Below, piece by piece: positions 12,242-21,703 of a stretch of DNA of 64,000 nucleotides. How positions within the stretch are numbered: position 1 is the first letter of the stretch; the number at the start of each line of letters is the position of its first letter. A program made the position numbers and the translations under genes. The DNA is from Adiantum capillus-veneris (Eukaryota > Streptophyta > Polypodiopsida > Polypodiales > Pteridaceae): contig CM043966.1 of NCBI GenBank assembly GCA_014529385.2, positions 111,238,468 to 111,302,467 on the forward strand, in the 5' to 3' direction. The notes below the pieces were generated by a model that ran no database searches, was not told where the DNA came from, and saw only the letters and a list, made by a program, of their open reading frames with translations.

Positions 12242-12253
12242 CTCCCCCCCTCC
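12242..12253 (-). other. Polypurine tract of the gypsy element
   Basis: On the minus strand this reads GGAGGGGGGGAG immediately before the TG of the 3' LTR. This is where plus-strand DNA synthesis is primed in LTR retrotransposons. Confidence 0.9.
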
Positions 12254-12290
12254 GCGTTCATGTCGTCCCTGACATGACTTTTAGGCTGGG

Positions 12291-14891
12291 TCAATAGAGT
12301 CCTGTCGTCTTGAGCATCTGCAAATGTGATTCGTAGCGTAGGTTGCCGATGGTCAAGGTTGGGCCGAATATTTTGCTTTCGTGAGTGAAAAAGCCGGTGT
12401 AGAAAGCTTCTTCGAATGTTTGCATGTGGAAGCTAGGCAAAAACATAATTCTTTGGTATAAGAGATGTAACACCTTTGGTGATGGCTGCAATGAAAGATC
12501 ATACATCATATCCGTCACTCTGTCGGTCGTCGATAGTAGACTCGAGGTCGTGGCTTTATCTGGCGCGAACACTTCAATGCATGCTAAGAGAGTCCTGCAG
12601 ATTTTCTTTAGCATCTGACACGAAAGGTCAGGAGAGCCCGTAAAGAGTTTGATGGTGCCCGTTAGGGTTTTCACCATGTAGTCTTTACCTATTCTCTCTC
12701 CTGCCTTTGGTCCTGGCATCCTTGGGTAATTAAGCCAATTTGGCTTCTTTTCTGCAATCCTGCCATGCTCTTTCCAGCTTCTAACTCTTGGCACCGGGCA
12801 GAAGGTTGCATCCTCCCGAATCTCTTTTGGAGCCTCTACCAAGTAGATGAGGTAGGCTGGGTATTTGTTCAGCCAACCTTTCCTCCATCTAGGTTGAGAA
12901 TCTACAATCTTCCTTGATTGTTCATCCTTTGTGATGTCGCCTTCGTAAAGAGCGACATACTGCTCCTCCTCTATTCTCTTTTTCGTCTTTATCACTTCAA
13001 ATTTCATCAGAGGGAAAGGCAGGCTGGGTTGCATCCACTCTTCGTGGAGCACTTTTGTGTCTAAACCTTGAAGTCTAATGGAGATGAGGAGTCTCCTTTC
13101 CCATTCCATTTCCGCCTTGGCACTTTCCTCTGTTGACTTTTCTATTTGGTCTTGGAGCCTTTGTTCTTCTTCTTCAGAGATTCCTGAAGTCGAGGCCACT
13201 TCTTGAACTGGGGCTAGATCTTCAATTGTGGTTGCCTCTCCAGTTTCTGGTAGCTCTATGGCTGCTCCCCCTGCTTCTTCTTGTGGTGGCTCTGTTTCTC
13301 TTCTTTGTTGCTCTTGGAGGTCTTGGAGCTGTTTGCGGAGGGCCTCATTTTCTGTCCTTAGTGTTTGGTTTTCTGATGTGAGCCTCTCCTCTGCAGCCAA
13401 TGATCCCTCCGCCATGTGAAATCTTTGCACTTGCTCTAACCTCAGCTCTCTTTGCAGACTTCTGACCTGATCTTCCAGAGCTGGTACGAGGGCTCCCTCT
13501 TGTTCTGTTCCTGCTCTGCTAACTCTAGGGGTGGTCCTGAGTCTTGTGATTGTCCTTTCTTGAAGTTCGACTCTTTCCCTCAGCTCAATGAGCTCATCCT
13601 TGGCTGCCTCCAGCTCATCTTCTATTCGCTCCTTTGCTTCCTGTGAACTTGTTACCTCTCTTGAAGCTTCGGCTAGTTGGAGTATCAAGCCGTCTCTCTC
13701 GTTTTCTGCGTCGTAGAGTGATGCTTTATGACTTTCAGATTCAGTCATAGCATTCTCTAACTTCTTCTGCAACTCTGCTTCCTTTTGTTTTGCTGTCTCA
13801 AGTGCTACTTCCTTTGCTCTGGATCTTTCTTTAATCTTGCTGAGCAGTTCATGCACCATGTGCGTGTCTTTTTCATCTTCATCTGTCAACTTGACAGCTC
13901 TTTCTGCCACCACCTCCAATGGCTTCGGCTCGTCCATTTTCTCTTTACTCTCCATTGTACCCTTTGTCTTTTCCTTCATCCCTTTCCGATCATCTTGTTT
14001 CCGTAGGGATATCCCATAAACTGCCTCCAGGGCCTCTTCTTCACTGTATCCGATCGCTACCAGATCCTCATAATCATCCTTCTTTTGCTGAACTGGATCT
14101 ATCTCCGTTTCCTTGGTCCCGGCCTCCGGCTTTTCCATAATTTCTGTTTCTATTTCTATTGTGGTTTCCTCCACAATAATTTCCATCTTCTTCGGGCTTG
14201 GCACAACAGTAAAAGAGGGCTGATTGTCTTCAGTCATCTTGGCTTTCCCTTTGTTTGCTTGCCCATCTTTCTCTTTAGGTTCAGTAGACTCATCTATTTT
14301 TTTCTTCCCCTTGTCGTCCTTTTGCAGCTCAGCTTTTAAAAGTTGTACTTCCTCTTCAGTATAAGGCTCGACAGGTTGCTGCTCCAGTATGGCCTCCGAC
14401 TCCTCATAAGCTCTAATATATTGATCATATTGATCAACATGTGGCCTGGCTGAGCTGGTTCCGACTTTACTGGGGTCTGGCACCCACATTTCTTTGAAGT
14501 CCCCCTTTAGAGCTCTTTCCGCTCTAAACTGCTCCACCAGCCTTTCCATTCTTGCGGCTTTTTGACTTTTGGTTTGCTTGGGATCGGCCTTCTTTTTCAC
14601 TTTCTTCTTGAGCGGCTCGTCCACGGCCTCCTCAGGTTCTGAAACTATTTCTAGTTTTCGGCGTGCTCTTGTGGACGCCCTCTTGGATACTTCTTGCTGT
14701 TCTTCCTCCTCATCGGCTTCTCTAAGCCACTCATTCTGGGAGGGAATCTGTGGCCCTTGATCCCTAGCTCCAATAGCTTCATAAGCTATTCTTGTTAGGA
14801 TTTCTCCTCCTCCTATGTACTTTGGTTTCTGGTTGTGCATGGCGATTACTTGCTCGTGGATGTATTGAGCATAATTCACCTCTTTTGGCAT
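12291..14891 (-). CDS. Third ORF of the gypsy element, C-terminal part (coiled coil, UBA-like)
   Basis: This is an 866-residue frame after the first ATG that follows an in-frame TAG at 14952-14954. Residues 70-260 are highly charged with Lys/Glu-rich low complexity and a basic patch at 95-105 that could be a nuclear signal. Residues 271-295 (DYEDLVAIGYSEEEALEAV) resemble a UBA ubiquitin-binding motif. About 345-535 is heptad-rich coiled coil with a break near 455. Residues 570-866 look globular, with several aromatic-rich segments. There is no signal peptide, membrane segment or envelope cleavage site, so it is not a classical env despite its place between pol and the 3' LTR. Function is unknown; a structural or trafficking protein is a guess. 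Confidence 0.75.
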   Translation of the reverse strand: MPKEVNYAQYIHEQVIAMHNQKPKYIGGGEILTRIAYEAIGARDQGPQIPSQNEWLREADEEEEQQEVSKRASTRARRKLEIVSEPEEAVDEPLKKKVKKKADPKQTKSQKAARMERLVEQFRAERALKGDFKEMWVPDPSKVGTSSARPHVDQYDQYIRAYEESEAILEQQPVEPYTEEEVQLLKAELQKDDKGKKKIDESTEPKEKDGQANKGKAKMTEDNQPSFTVVPSPKKMEIIVEETTIEIETEIMEKPEAGTKETEIDPVQQKKDDYEDLVAIGYSEEEALEAVYGISLRKQDDRKGMKEKTKGTMESKEKMDEPKPLEVVAERAVKLTDEDEKDTHMVHELLSKIKERSRAKEVALETAKQKEAELQKKLENAMTESESHKASLYDAENERDGLILQLAEASREVTSSQEAKERIEDELEAAKDELIELRERVELQERTITRLRTTPRVSRAGTEQEGALVPALEDQVRSLQRELRLEQVQRFHMAEGSLAAEERLTSENQTLRTENEALRKQLQDLQEQQRRETEPPQEEAGGAAIELPETGEATTIEDLAPVQEVASTSGISEEEEQRLQDQIEKSTEESAKAEMEWERRLLISIRLQGLDTKVLHEEWMQPSLPFPLMKFEVIKTKKRIEEEQYVALYEGDITKDEQSRKIVDSQPRWRKGWLNKYPAYLIYLVEAPKEIREDATFCPVPRVRSWKEHGRIAEKKPNWLNYPRMPGPKAGERIGKDYMVKTLTGTIKLFTGSPDLSCQMLKKICRTLLACIEVFAPDKATTSSLLSTTDRVTDMMYDLSLQPSPKVLHLLYQRIMFLPSFHMQTFEEAFYTGFFTHESKIFGPTLTIGNLRYESHLQMLKTTGLY

Positions 14892-14951
14892 GTTGCTCTT
14901 CAGTGCCCATGTGATGGTTGTCGCAATGGCATGGGGTGGTGTAGTATACTT

Positions 14952-15548
14952 CTATGGTCTTTTACTGCACACATGGAAAAACTGGTTGTATAATCGGCAA
15001 AGGGTTGCCGCTCGTTGATCTGCCATATCTCCGTAGGTTGTATTTTGTTTCTTTGATCCATAGACCTCTATGGCCTCTCTTCTTTCCCTGACAGAACTCC
15101 CTTTGTTGTGTAGCTTCAATGCATCTGCAATGAGCTGTGGAGTGATCTGTACTTCAACTGTTTCTCCATCCATGGCTGTCAACGTGGCTTTCCCATCCTT
15201 CTGAATGGATGCTGCCAACTCATACACTCTTCTTGTGTCTACACCTGATGGTCTCGAGGTGAAGAACCTGTGTAAGTCAGCCTTTTCCAGGTATCTGCTG
15301 ATGTTCTCTGATCTGCTATAGTCTACTAATTCTCGTGGGATCATAGGTACATCGACCGATTGCCCTTGAGGATCTCTGAAAGTCCCCTGGTAGATCTTTA
15401 TTCCCTCTTTTTCTAGTACTGCTTCCTCCACCCAAGTCTTGGTTGGCTTGAGGGTTTCTATTGGAATATCAAAAGGTTCTGCCTCTGCAAGAGCATCCTT
15501 GATGGTTGGTCTTTTTCTCTTAGTTGCCGATGACTTAGCGGAATCCAT
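14952..15548 (-). CDS. Third ORF of the gypsy element, N-terminal part
   Basis: A 198-residue frame begins MDSAKSSATKRKR and stops at TAG (14952-14954). It is in the same frame as the 866-residue part, separated only by that stop and about 20 further codons, so both belong to one ORF of about 1,085 codons. The text around residues 110-145 (DGETVEVQITPQLIADALKL) recalls the putative plant transposon protein domain seen in Athila-type elements, where a helical domain spans this kind of region. The basic N-terminus (KRKR at 10-13) may be a nuclear signal. Whether the TAG is a mutation or is read through cannot be told from sequence. Confidence 0.7.
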   Translation of the reverse strand: MDSAKSSATKRKRPTIKDALAEAEPFDIPIETLKPTKTWVEEAVLEKEGIKIYQGTFRDPQGQSVDVPMIPRELVDYSRSENISRYLEKADLHRFFTSRPSGVDTRRVYELAASIQKDGKATLTAMDGETVEVQITPQLIADALKLHNKGSSVRERREAIEVYGSKKQNTTYGDMADQRAATLCRLYNQFFHVCSKRP

Positions 15549-15714
15549 GGATCCTGTAACTCCAATTTCAGAAGTTAGCGTCTTTTTAGTACTGAAAGCC
15601 GAAATGAAGCTTTTAACTATTCAAATGACTTGAAAATTGAAACATGAGCTATTCAGGGCCTAAGGATGCAATGTAGGTGAAAAAATATGCAAACTGGGCT
15701 CAAAACCATGCTTG

Positions 15715-16725
15715 AGACATCATACGCGTATGATGTCTTTTGTGTCAGAATGACTTCATATTGGTTGTGCTTGTAGCTGATAGTGTATACATAAGTATCA
15801 TATGCTTGGATTTGAGTTTGGATCCCATTTGGTCAAGTTTTGGCCAGTTTAGTCCAGTTTAGGCTCTTGGCAAAATTTTGAAAGGGAAATGGATTTTATG
15901 ATCCAAATTGGATAAAACTTGGTGGATTACTTTCAAATGGCATGTAGAACACTTTTGTTTGGTGGTTGAAGCCCTGAGGTGCCAAAATCACATAGTGAGA
16001 CATCATACGCGTATGATGTCTTTTAGTGCATTTTTGGACCAATTTTTTCTATAAGCTTGGATTTGGCTTTAGATAGGCTTATTCAGTAGATTTATGAAGT
16101 TTGGATAGATTTTGGGCTAAAAATGGCTCTGGAGACATCATACGCGTATGATGTCTTTTTCATCAATTTTTCATGGGATTGGTTCTGTGGACTCTCCATG
16201 TGCTAGTGAAGGACTGTTTATACTCAAATCTTGGTTTGGACTTGAATATGTTGGATTTGGGACAAAAATAGGCTTTGTATGAAGGATTTTCTCTTAATTG
16301 GGCTAATGGGATGACCCACTTGACCAAATGGTTCCAAACTTCATATGTAGCATGTATTAGATATATATAATGGATGTATGATGACAAATGAGCATTTTTG
16401 GCTCTGTAAGTGCAAATAGACATTATACGCGTATGATGTCTTTTGTGTCAAAATGGTGCTTTTTGGTTCCAGATAGCTTGTAGAGGTGTTAATCAACAAT
16501 CCTACAAAGTTTCAATGAGTTTGGAGTTATTTTGACAAAATTAGGACCAAAAATCAATTCTATGGCCTACTTTGCGTCTTTTTGATTTTCCTTGAGTTTT
16601 CTAACTCCAATTCTCATGATACTTGGTTCATAGGATGTGATTAACATGTGGAATGAGGCTATGCACTCAAATGTTGAAATGGATGTGAAAATCATGCTGT
16701 GAGACATCATACGCGTATGATGTCT
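15715..16725. promoter_or_regulatory. Cluster of five 24-bp palindromes before ORF3
   Basis: A 24-bp palindrome, AGACATCATACG followed directly by its exact reverse complement, occurs at 15715-15738, 15998-16021, 16133-16156, 16418-16441 (one change) and 16702-16725. Start-to-start distances are 283, 135, 285 and 284 bp. Each copy is followed on the plus strand by at least TTT. The flanks show only faint similarity to each other. The cluster lies in the spacer upstream of ORF3. A role in transcription, packaging or RNA dimerisation is inferred only from position and conservation. Confidence 0.9.
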
Positions 16726-18361
16726 TTTCTTGAAATGTTGGTCTTTTTGTGCAAAGAATGCTTTGTGCTAGTGCCCTAAGCCCTGCTAACTAGTTTTCAA
16801 CTTAAAAAGTCATCAGTTTAGCTAAAAAGCCCCCTTATAGGCATTTCAGTTTCCGAAGTCGTCTTTTTGCCTTGGAGTTGAATTTCTTCAACTTTTCTTC
16901 TTGAGAGTTGCATTTCCAGCTCATTGGATATGTTGTGAAGCCACCTATTCGGTTGAACTTGACTTTGGCTCCCCGTTCTCCATCTTTCTCCATTTGGTTT
17001 CCCGAAAGAGTCTTTTTCACCATCGGTAAGTGAATCAGCTTTCTTTTGGGTTTTGCTTGCAAACATAAATCATCCATGTATATTTTAAGCTGCTTGTGAA
17101 GTTTCATGTCATTTGGTCGTCAATTTTAGCCGTTATGCCAAAATGACGCTTTGTGTGTCCACAGCCGAATCGGTTGTTCCGACCTACTTTTGGTGGTCCA
17201 AACCTGGAGATACGCCATGGTTGCATTGCCCTTGATGTTGTTAAGCTTCTTGAGAAGTTTTGTGTCGTTCTGACAACTTTTTTCTGATTGCCTCTTGCAG
17301 GCTCTGTTGACCTAGGGTTTTTCCAGTCGTTCTTTCTCGAGCTTTGAGTGCTAGAAACTCATCTTCTATGCTAGGGTAACCCACCTCTAAGTTCTTGCAA
17401 AGTTTGGTTAGGCGGTTGTGCCCCTACCTAGCGTTCTTCCCCATTCCCCGTCTGCTCTTGTTTCTTGGTTTTGGTGAGTTTTTGCGACAAAAGTTAACGA
17501 TAAGCATCAAAAGCTTATGGCAACGAGTCTACCTCTCATGTCTGGTGTCCTCTGAGCTCTCGTAGCAGTCGTAGAAGGTGGTAGAAGGCCGGATGCTCCT
17601 TTGTGCTCTTTGCTCTCTCCAAGAAGGTAATAGTGGAAATGAGCTTGATAGTGAAGTGAAAAATACTTAACTTCGGGCTTCCCGGATCACTTGTTACCAA
17701 ATTTGACATGTGCTCCTATCTCGTCGTGAAATGCACTTTAGGATTTGAAATTTCTCAATTGGACTCCGTTTGACCTGTTTCTGAGAAATTTGTCCACTTT
17801 GCCAAAATTCTGTCATTTCGGGCTTTCCGCAACTTTTTCAGAATTGTACCCCATTTTTACCATGGGTTGCCCTTGTCATTAGGACCATCACCGTCTATTC
17901 TTTTCTTTTTTCCGATCTCATTTCACCTGCTTTTTTATTTTTCTTTTATTTTTATTAAGAAAATCATAAAAAATAAAGGAAAATAGCAAATTGAAGCCAA
18001 AAAATTCCAAACATACATGATAAATAGCTGGTAACCCTGTGTATATGAATATACACTTCTTTGTGATATCTGGACTTGGATTACCACTTTTTTCCACTTT
18101 TTAGCTCCAAAAACACTCTTATTTAGTGATATTTACACATATAGAGACCCAAATTCATCATTTGATCTCTTCTTGTTGCAAAACAAGGTATATAAGGGCA
18201 TAAATATTATCAATATCCGCAATCAAACATAAAAAATTGCAAAATCATGTAAGACACTGCCCTTGTAATATAATTTTTGTTTTTCTTTGTTTTTTCCGCT
18301 TGTAGCTGCTTTGTAGCTCTTGTATACCTCCCCCCCTCCTAGTCTGAGTCCTCCCGGACGA
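16726..18361. other. Spacer between pol and the palindrome cluster, no gene
   Basis: This is about 1.6 kb of non-coding element sequence. Short minus-strand frames (16818-17107) have no recognisable domain. A stretch at 17940-18010 is very AT-rich. It may hold a promoter or splice acceptor for ORF3, but I cannot point to one. Confidence 0.5.
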
Positions 18362-20788
18362 CTATGAAGTGTCTGTGGGTGAAGCATTGTAGTTGTTTTG
18401 GTCATAAGTTCCCAATGCAATTGTAGAGCGACGATACAACATTATTTCCAATAAAGCTGCTCTTTGTTTGATTGAAGGATTGGTGGTCGGGTTTTGGGTT
18501 GGTTTTGGCACTTCGGTAGTAGAATCAGTAGATGGGTTCTTCATTACCTTGTTGTCTTTTTTCACAATCCAAATCTGCCTCCGCTTTGCTTGTGCTTGCC
18601 ACAAACTCTTTGCGACCCAAACCTGCTTTGTTCTGTGTGTTGATTTCCTCGCCTTGAAATACCTAGGAGTTTCCGTTGATTGTATTGAAGTGAGTTCCTT
18701 TTTACAAATTTTTGGGATCCAAATTTGCTGGCTGTAGCTTTGTGCCGTCATGAACTTCTTTGGAATCCAGATCTGTTTCACTGTCCTTGATTGTCGGGGA
18801 TCACTCTGTTGTCTGGTATTGAAGACTCTGTTTGTGTTTTCTGGCATCACCTTTTTTGGTCTCCATACCATCTTTGACTCCGTTTTTTTCCAAGGTTGAG
18901 CTGTTATAATATTGCTTGTCTTCCTTATCCACTGTTGAGAATTCCTCGTCGAAGAGTAATCCGGTTGTATAGAAACTTTTGGTTGCCATTGCTTCTTCTT
19001 TTTCTCTGTTTGTTGTTTGCCCTTGTCCGTGGATTCTTCCTTTGGAGTTGGCTCTGTTTCTTTGGTGAACTTAACTGATTGACTTTCACCTTCGTATTTG
19101 ATAAGCACTGATTTAGAACTCCAGTCAATCATTGCATTGTATTGCTTCTGCCATGGTTGTCCTAGCAATAATGGATGTTGTGTAGCTTGGTCTTCAACCA
19201 CGTAAAACATATGAGGATACACATATTGGTTAATCTGTATATGTAAAACTGTGCATCCGACAATTTTGATTGCATTCTCAGAGTAACTCTTTAACTCTTG
19301 CTTGGCCGTTTGTAGTTTAGTGTCATTTGTCAATTGTCTATACAAACTGAGTGAAAGTAGGTTAGCTTGAGCTCCTGAATCCAATAGTGCTCTGGCTTTG
19401 ATTTGGTTGGTCCCTACTTTGCATTCAATGATGGGTTCTTCTTTGTCATTATCCATTTCTGTTATACTGACTGCGTTTATTCGTATTGCTCCTTCATTGC
19501 GCTGTTTCTGACGCAGTAGTCTTCTTTTCTCCATTCTTTCCTTCGCCTCGGCTTGCGCTTCCTCCTCAATCTTTTTCTTTTTCTGGACACGCAGCTTTTC
19601 TTGATGTATTTTGAGAAGCATGTGTTGTGTTAGCAGCAACAGATACTTTTTCACTCTGCATCCACTAATCCAATTGGGCATTTCTTCTCCGTCTAATGTA
19701 GCAAGCTTGACGGCTCCACTTGGTGATAGATCTTTAATCACCAGAGGACCCATCCCTCGCTTTTTAAGCTTCTTAGCATGCTGTTTCAGAGTGTAAACTA
19801 GGACATAGTCCCCAACTTTAAACTCTTTAGTCCGCACATGCTTATCAAAAAATTCCTTTTGTCGCCTTTTTTGAGCGTAGATGGAAGCTACTGCTTTTAG
19901 GCGAAGCTCATCTAGCTTTTCCAGTTCATCTATTCTATCAGAGAGCTCGTGCCCTGTCCACTCTAGATCCTTAGCCACCCTTAAGGTTGAAATCAAGAAT
20001 TCTATTGGCAAGATAGCATTTAGCCCAAAAACCATGTTATATGGGGTCGTTCCTATGGATGTTTTATACGCCACCCTATATGCCCATAATGTTGAATGTA
20101 ACTTTTGGTCCCAGTCAGTTCTCGACTCAGATACAATCTTCGTGAGGACTGTACATATGGTTTTGTTTGTTGCTTCAGCTTGTCCGTTTGCTTGTGGATG
20201 ATACGGGGCTGATTTCCTATGGATTACCATGAATTCATCTAGAAGGATCTTTATCACTTCATTTATGAAATGTGTGCCTCGATCACTCACAATTTCTATT
20301 GGCAATCCATATCGTACAAAGACGTATTCATACAGAAATTGTGCCGTGGTCCTGGCATCTGCTTTTTGAGTTGCCTTTGCTTCGACCCACTTTGTTAGAT
20401 AGTCTGTAGCCACAATGATGTATTGTGTATGAGTCTTATATGCAGGAGGTGAAATGGGTCCAACATAATCAATCCCCCATTTTGCAAAATCTCTTGCCCC
20501 CATCATTGGTCTAAGTGGCATATCATCTCTTTTAAGTGGTACTTTGGTCCGCTGACAGTCATCACACCGTTTAACGTATTCCTCAGCGTCCATATGTAAT
20601 GTTGGCCACCATATTCCTGCGGCTAAGACAAGTTTTGCTATCTTATCACCTGAGAAATGGCCTCCACCTACTCCTCCATGAGCTTGCTCCAGGATTATCA
20701 CATACTCAGACTCTGATGCGCAAATCCTAAGCTGGTTGTCTTTACCTCTCTTATAGAGTTGATCTCCTATTAAAGCGTAATCTCTAGC
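18362..20788 (-). CDS. Pol, integrase part with second protease domain and W-repeat tail
   Basis: This is open in the same frame as upstream pol, after a TAA at 20789-20791. Counting from codon 20701: H2C2 zinc domain (H8, H15, C46, C49); DD35E integrase core (D78, D140, E176, with HPQANGQAE); a chromodomain-free C-terminus of the GPY/F style at 316-353 (GPLVIKDLSPSGAVKL). A retropepsin-like domain follows at about 425-530, with active site DSGA at 441-444 and the closing motif LLLGQPW at 511-517. Residues 545-740 are basic with about eight W-x-x-K repeats (QWQPK, MVWRPKK, QIWIPKK, QVWVAK and similar). A protease after integrase is not the normal gypsy order. No local ATG starts it; it must be made as part of pol. 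Confidence 0.9.
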   Translation of the reverse strand, partial: ARDYALIGDQLYKRGKDNQLRICASESEYVIILEQAHGGVGGGHFSGDKIAKLVLAAGIWWPTLHMDAEEYVKRCDDCQRTKVPLKRDDMPLRPMMGARDFAKWGIDYVGPISPPAYKTHTQYIIVATDYLTKWVEAKATQKADARTTAQFLYEYVFVRYGLPIEIVSDRGTHFINEVIKILLDEFMVIHRKSAPYHPQANGQAEATNKTICTVLTKIVSESRTDWDQKLHSTLWAYRVAYKTSIGTTPYNMVFGLNAILPIEFLISTLRVAKDLEWTGHELSDRIDELEKLDELRLKAVASIYAQKRRQKEFFDKHVRTKEFKVGDYVLVYTLKQHAKKLKKRGMGPLVIKDLSPSGAVKLATLDGEEMPNWISGCRVKKYLLLLTQHMLLKIHQEKLRVQKKKKIEEEAQAEAKERMEKRRLLRQKQRNEGAIRINAVSITEMDNDKEEPIIECKVGTNQIKARALLDSGAQANLLSLSLYRQLTNDTKLQTAKQELKSYSENAIKIVGCTVLHIQINQYVYPHMFYVVEDQATQHPLLLGQPWQKQYNAMIDWSSKSVLIKYEGESQSVKFTKETEPTPKEESTDKGKQQTEKKKKQWQPKVSIQPDYSSTRNSQQWIRKTSNIITAQPWKKTESKMVWRPKKVMPENTNRVFNTRQQSDPRQSRTVKQIWIPKKFMTAQSYSQQIWIPKICKKELTSIQSTETPRYFKARKSTHRTKQVWVAKSLWQAQAKRRQIWIVKKDNKVMKNPSTDSTTEVPKPTQNPTTNPSIKQRAALLEIMLYRRSTIALGTYDQNNYNASPTDTS

Positions 20789-21640
20789 TTATGTCTCTAC
20801 AGATTTCTGACGAGCTTTTGACGTTCCTTCTGGGAAAGTTCTATTTGTGAGATATTCAACAATATACTGACTCCATTCTAGAGCGATCATTATCTGATAT
20901 AATGTCGAATACTCGGCTGGCGGTTTTGATGAACATACAATACATACAGTGACATATTCATGTATGCTTTCTTTCATTCCTGGCCAATAGACTCCCAATT
21001 GTAACAAATTCCTATATGTGTTCCTTCTTGAACAATGAAATGCACATTCCTGAACATGTGCTTCGCGCAGATATATACTATATTCCTCAGGATTGATGCA
21101 TAGTCGTAAAACATGATCATTTCCCAATTGATACAACCTTCCTGCAATCAATTGAAGATTCTTGGATTGCTGAATAGCAATATGTTTCAGGTTGTATTCT
21201 CTTCTATCGAACTCTCCTCCATAGGTTAATAGGTCAACGACATTTTGAGACCACCTCGGTACCATTTCTATATTGAACAAGTACGTGTCTGGCATGTCGT
21301 CATCTACTCCTATAGGGTCTTCTCCATTCGTCAATCGCGAAAGATGATCAGCTCTAAGATGTGTTTTTCCTTTCTTCACTACTACCGTGAAGTCGAATTC
21401 CAGTAAGATAATGAACCATCTCACTATTCTCCCGGTATTACATGGTTTATTCACTAGGTAGAGCAAGGCTTGGTGATCCGTAAAAAACACAAACTTGTTG
21501 GCTAGAAGATAATGCCAAAATTTCTTCACAGCATATATCATTCCTAATCCTTCTCGCTCTGTTGTGGTGTAATTCTTCTCTGCATGGTTGAGCTGTCGAC
21601 TGGCGTAACAGATAGGAAAATCCATGTTTCCTTCTTCTGG
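20789..21640 (-). CDS. Pol, RNase H and first H2C2 domain
   Basis: This segment is bounded by an in-frame TAG (21641-21643) and a TAA (20789-20791). It encodes the gypsy RNase H (ICYASRQLNHAEKNYTTTERE, FFTDHQALLYL, HLRADHLSRL), which removes the RNA template during reverse transcription. After a linker it carries a complete H2C2 zinc domain (H190, H197, C228, C231 from the ATG at 21625), normally the N-terminus of integrase. Another H2C2 domain begins about 84 codons later, so the zinc domain is present twice. The DNA is in frame with the rest of pol and has no indels. Confidence 0.88.
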   Translation of the reverse strand, partial: PEEGNMDFPICYASRQLNHAEKNYTTTEREGLGMIYAVKKFWHYLLANKFVFFTDHQALLYLVNKPCNTGRIVRWFIILLEFDFTVVVKKGKTHLRADHLSRLTNGEDPIGVDDDMPDTYLFNIEMVPRWSQNVVDLLTYGGEFDRREYNLKHIAIQQSKNLQLIAGRLYQLGNDHVLRLCINPEEYSIYLREAHVQECAFHCSRRNTYRNLLQLGVYWPGMKESIHEYVTVCIVCSSKPPAEYSTLYQIMIALEWSQYIVEYLTNRTFPEGTSKARQKSVET

Positions 21641-21703
21641 CTAAGCCAGAATGCATCCTATTGCATATGCAGAAGCATCTATATGCACATGGAATATCTT
21701 CTC

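Noticed and set aside
13133-14760. Several plus-strand ORFs of 60-84 codons opposite ORF3
   Set aside because: They are antisense shadows of the Glu/Lys/Leu-rich coiled-coil coding sequence.
14946-14960. Programmed readthrough of the ORF3 TAG
   Set aside because: The following bases (AAG TAT) do not match the known plant-virus readthrough context. A simple nonsense mutation is the default, and it is kept only as an alternative in the stop-codon finding.
12291-15548. ORF3 as an envelope gene, making the element an endogenous retrovirus-like agent
   Set aside because: Position fits, but there is no signal peptide, membrane anchor, glycosylation cluster or cleavage site.
17040-17107. Minus-strand text KIYMDDLCLQA resembling the reverse transcriptase catalytic motif in non-coding spacer
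   Set aside because: About 24 of 29 nucleotides resemble the real motif of this element, but no other reverse transcriptase text flanks it and the frame is short. I treat it as chance or a tiny conversion tract.
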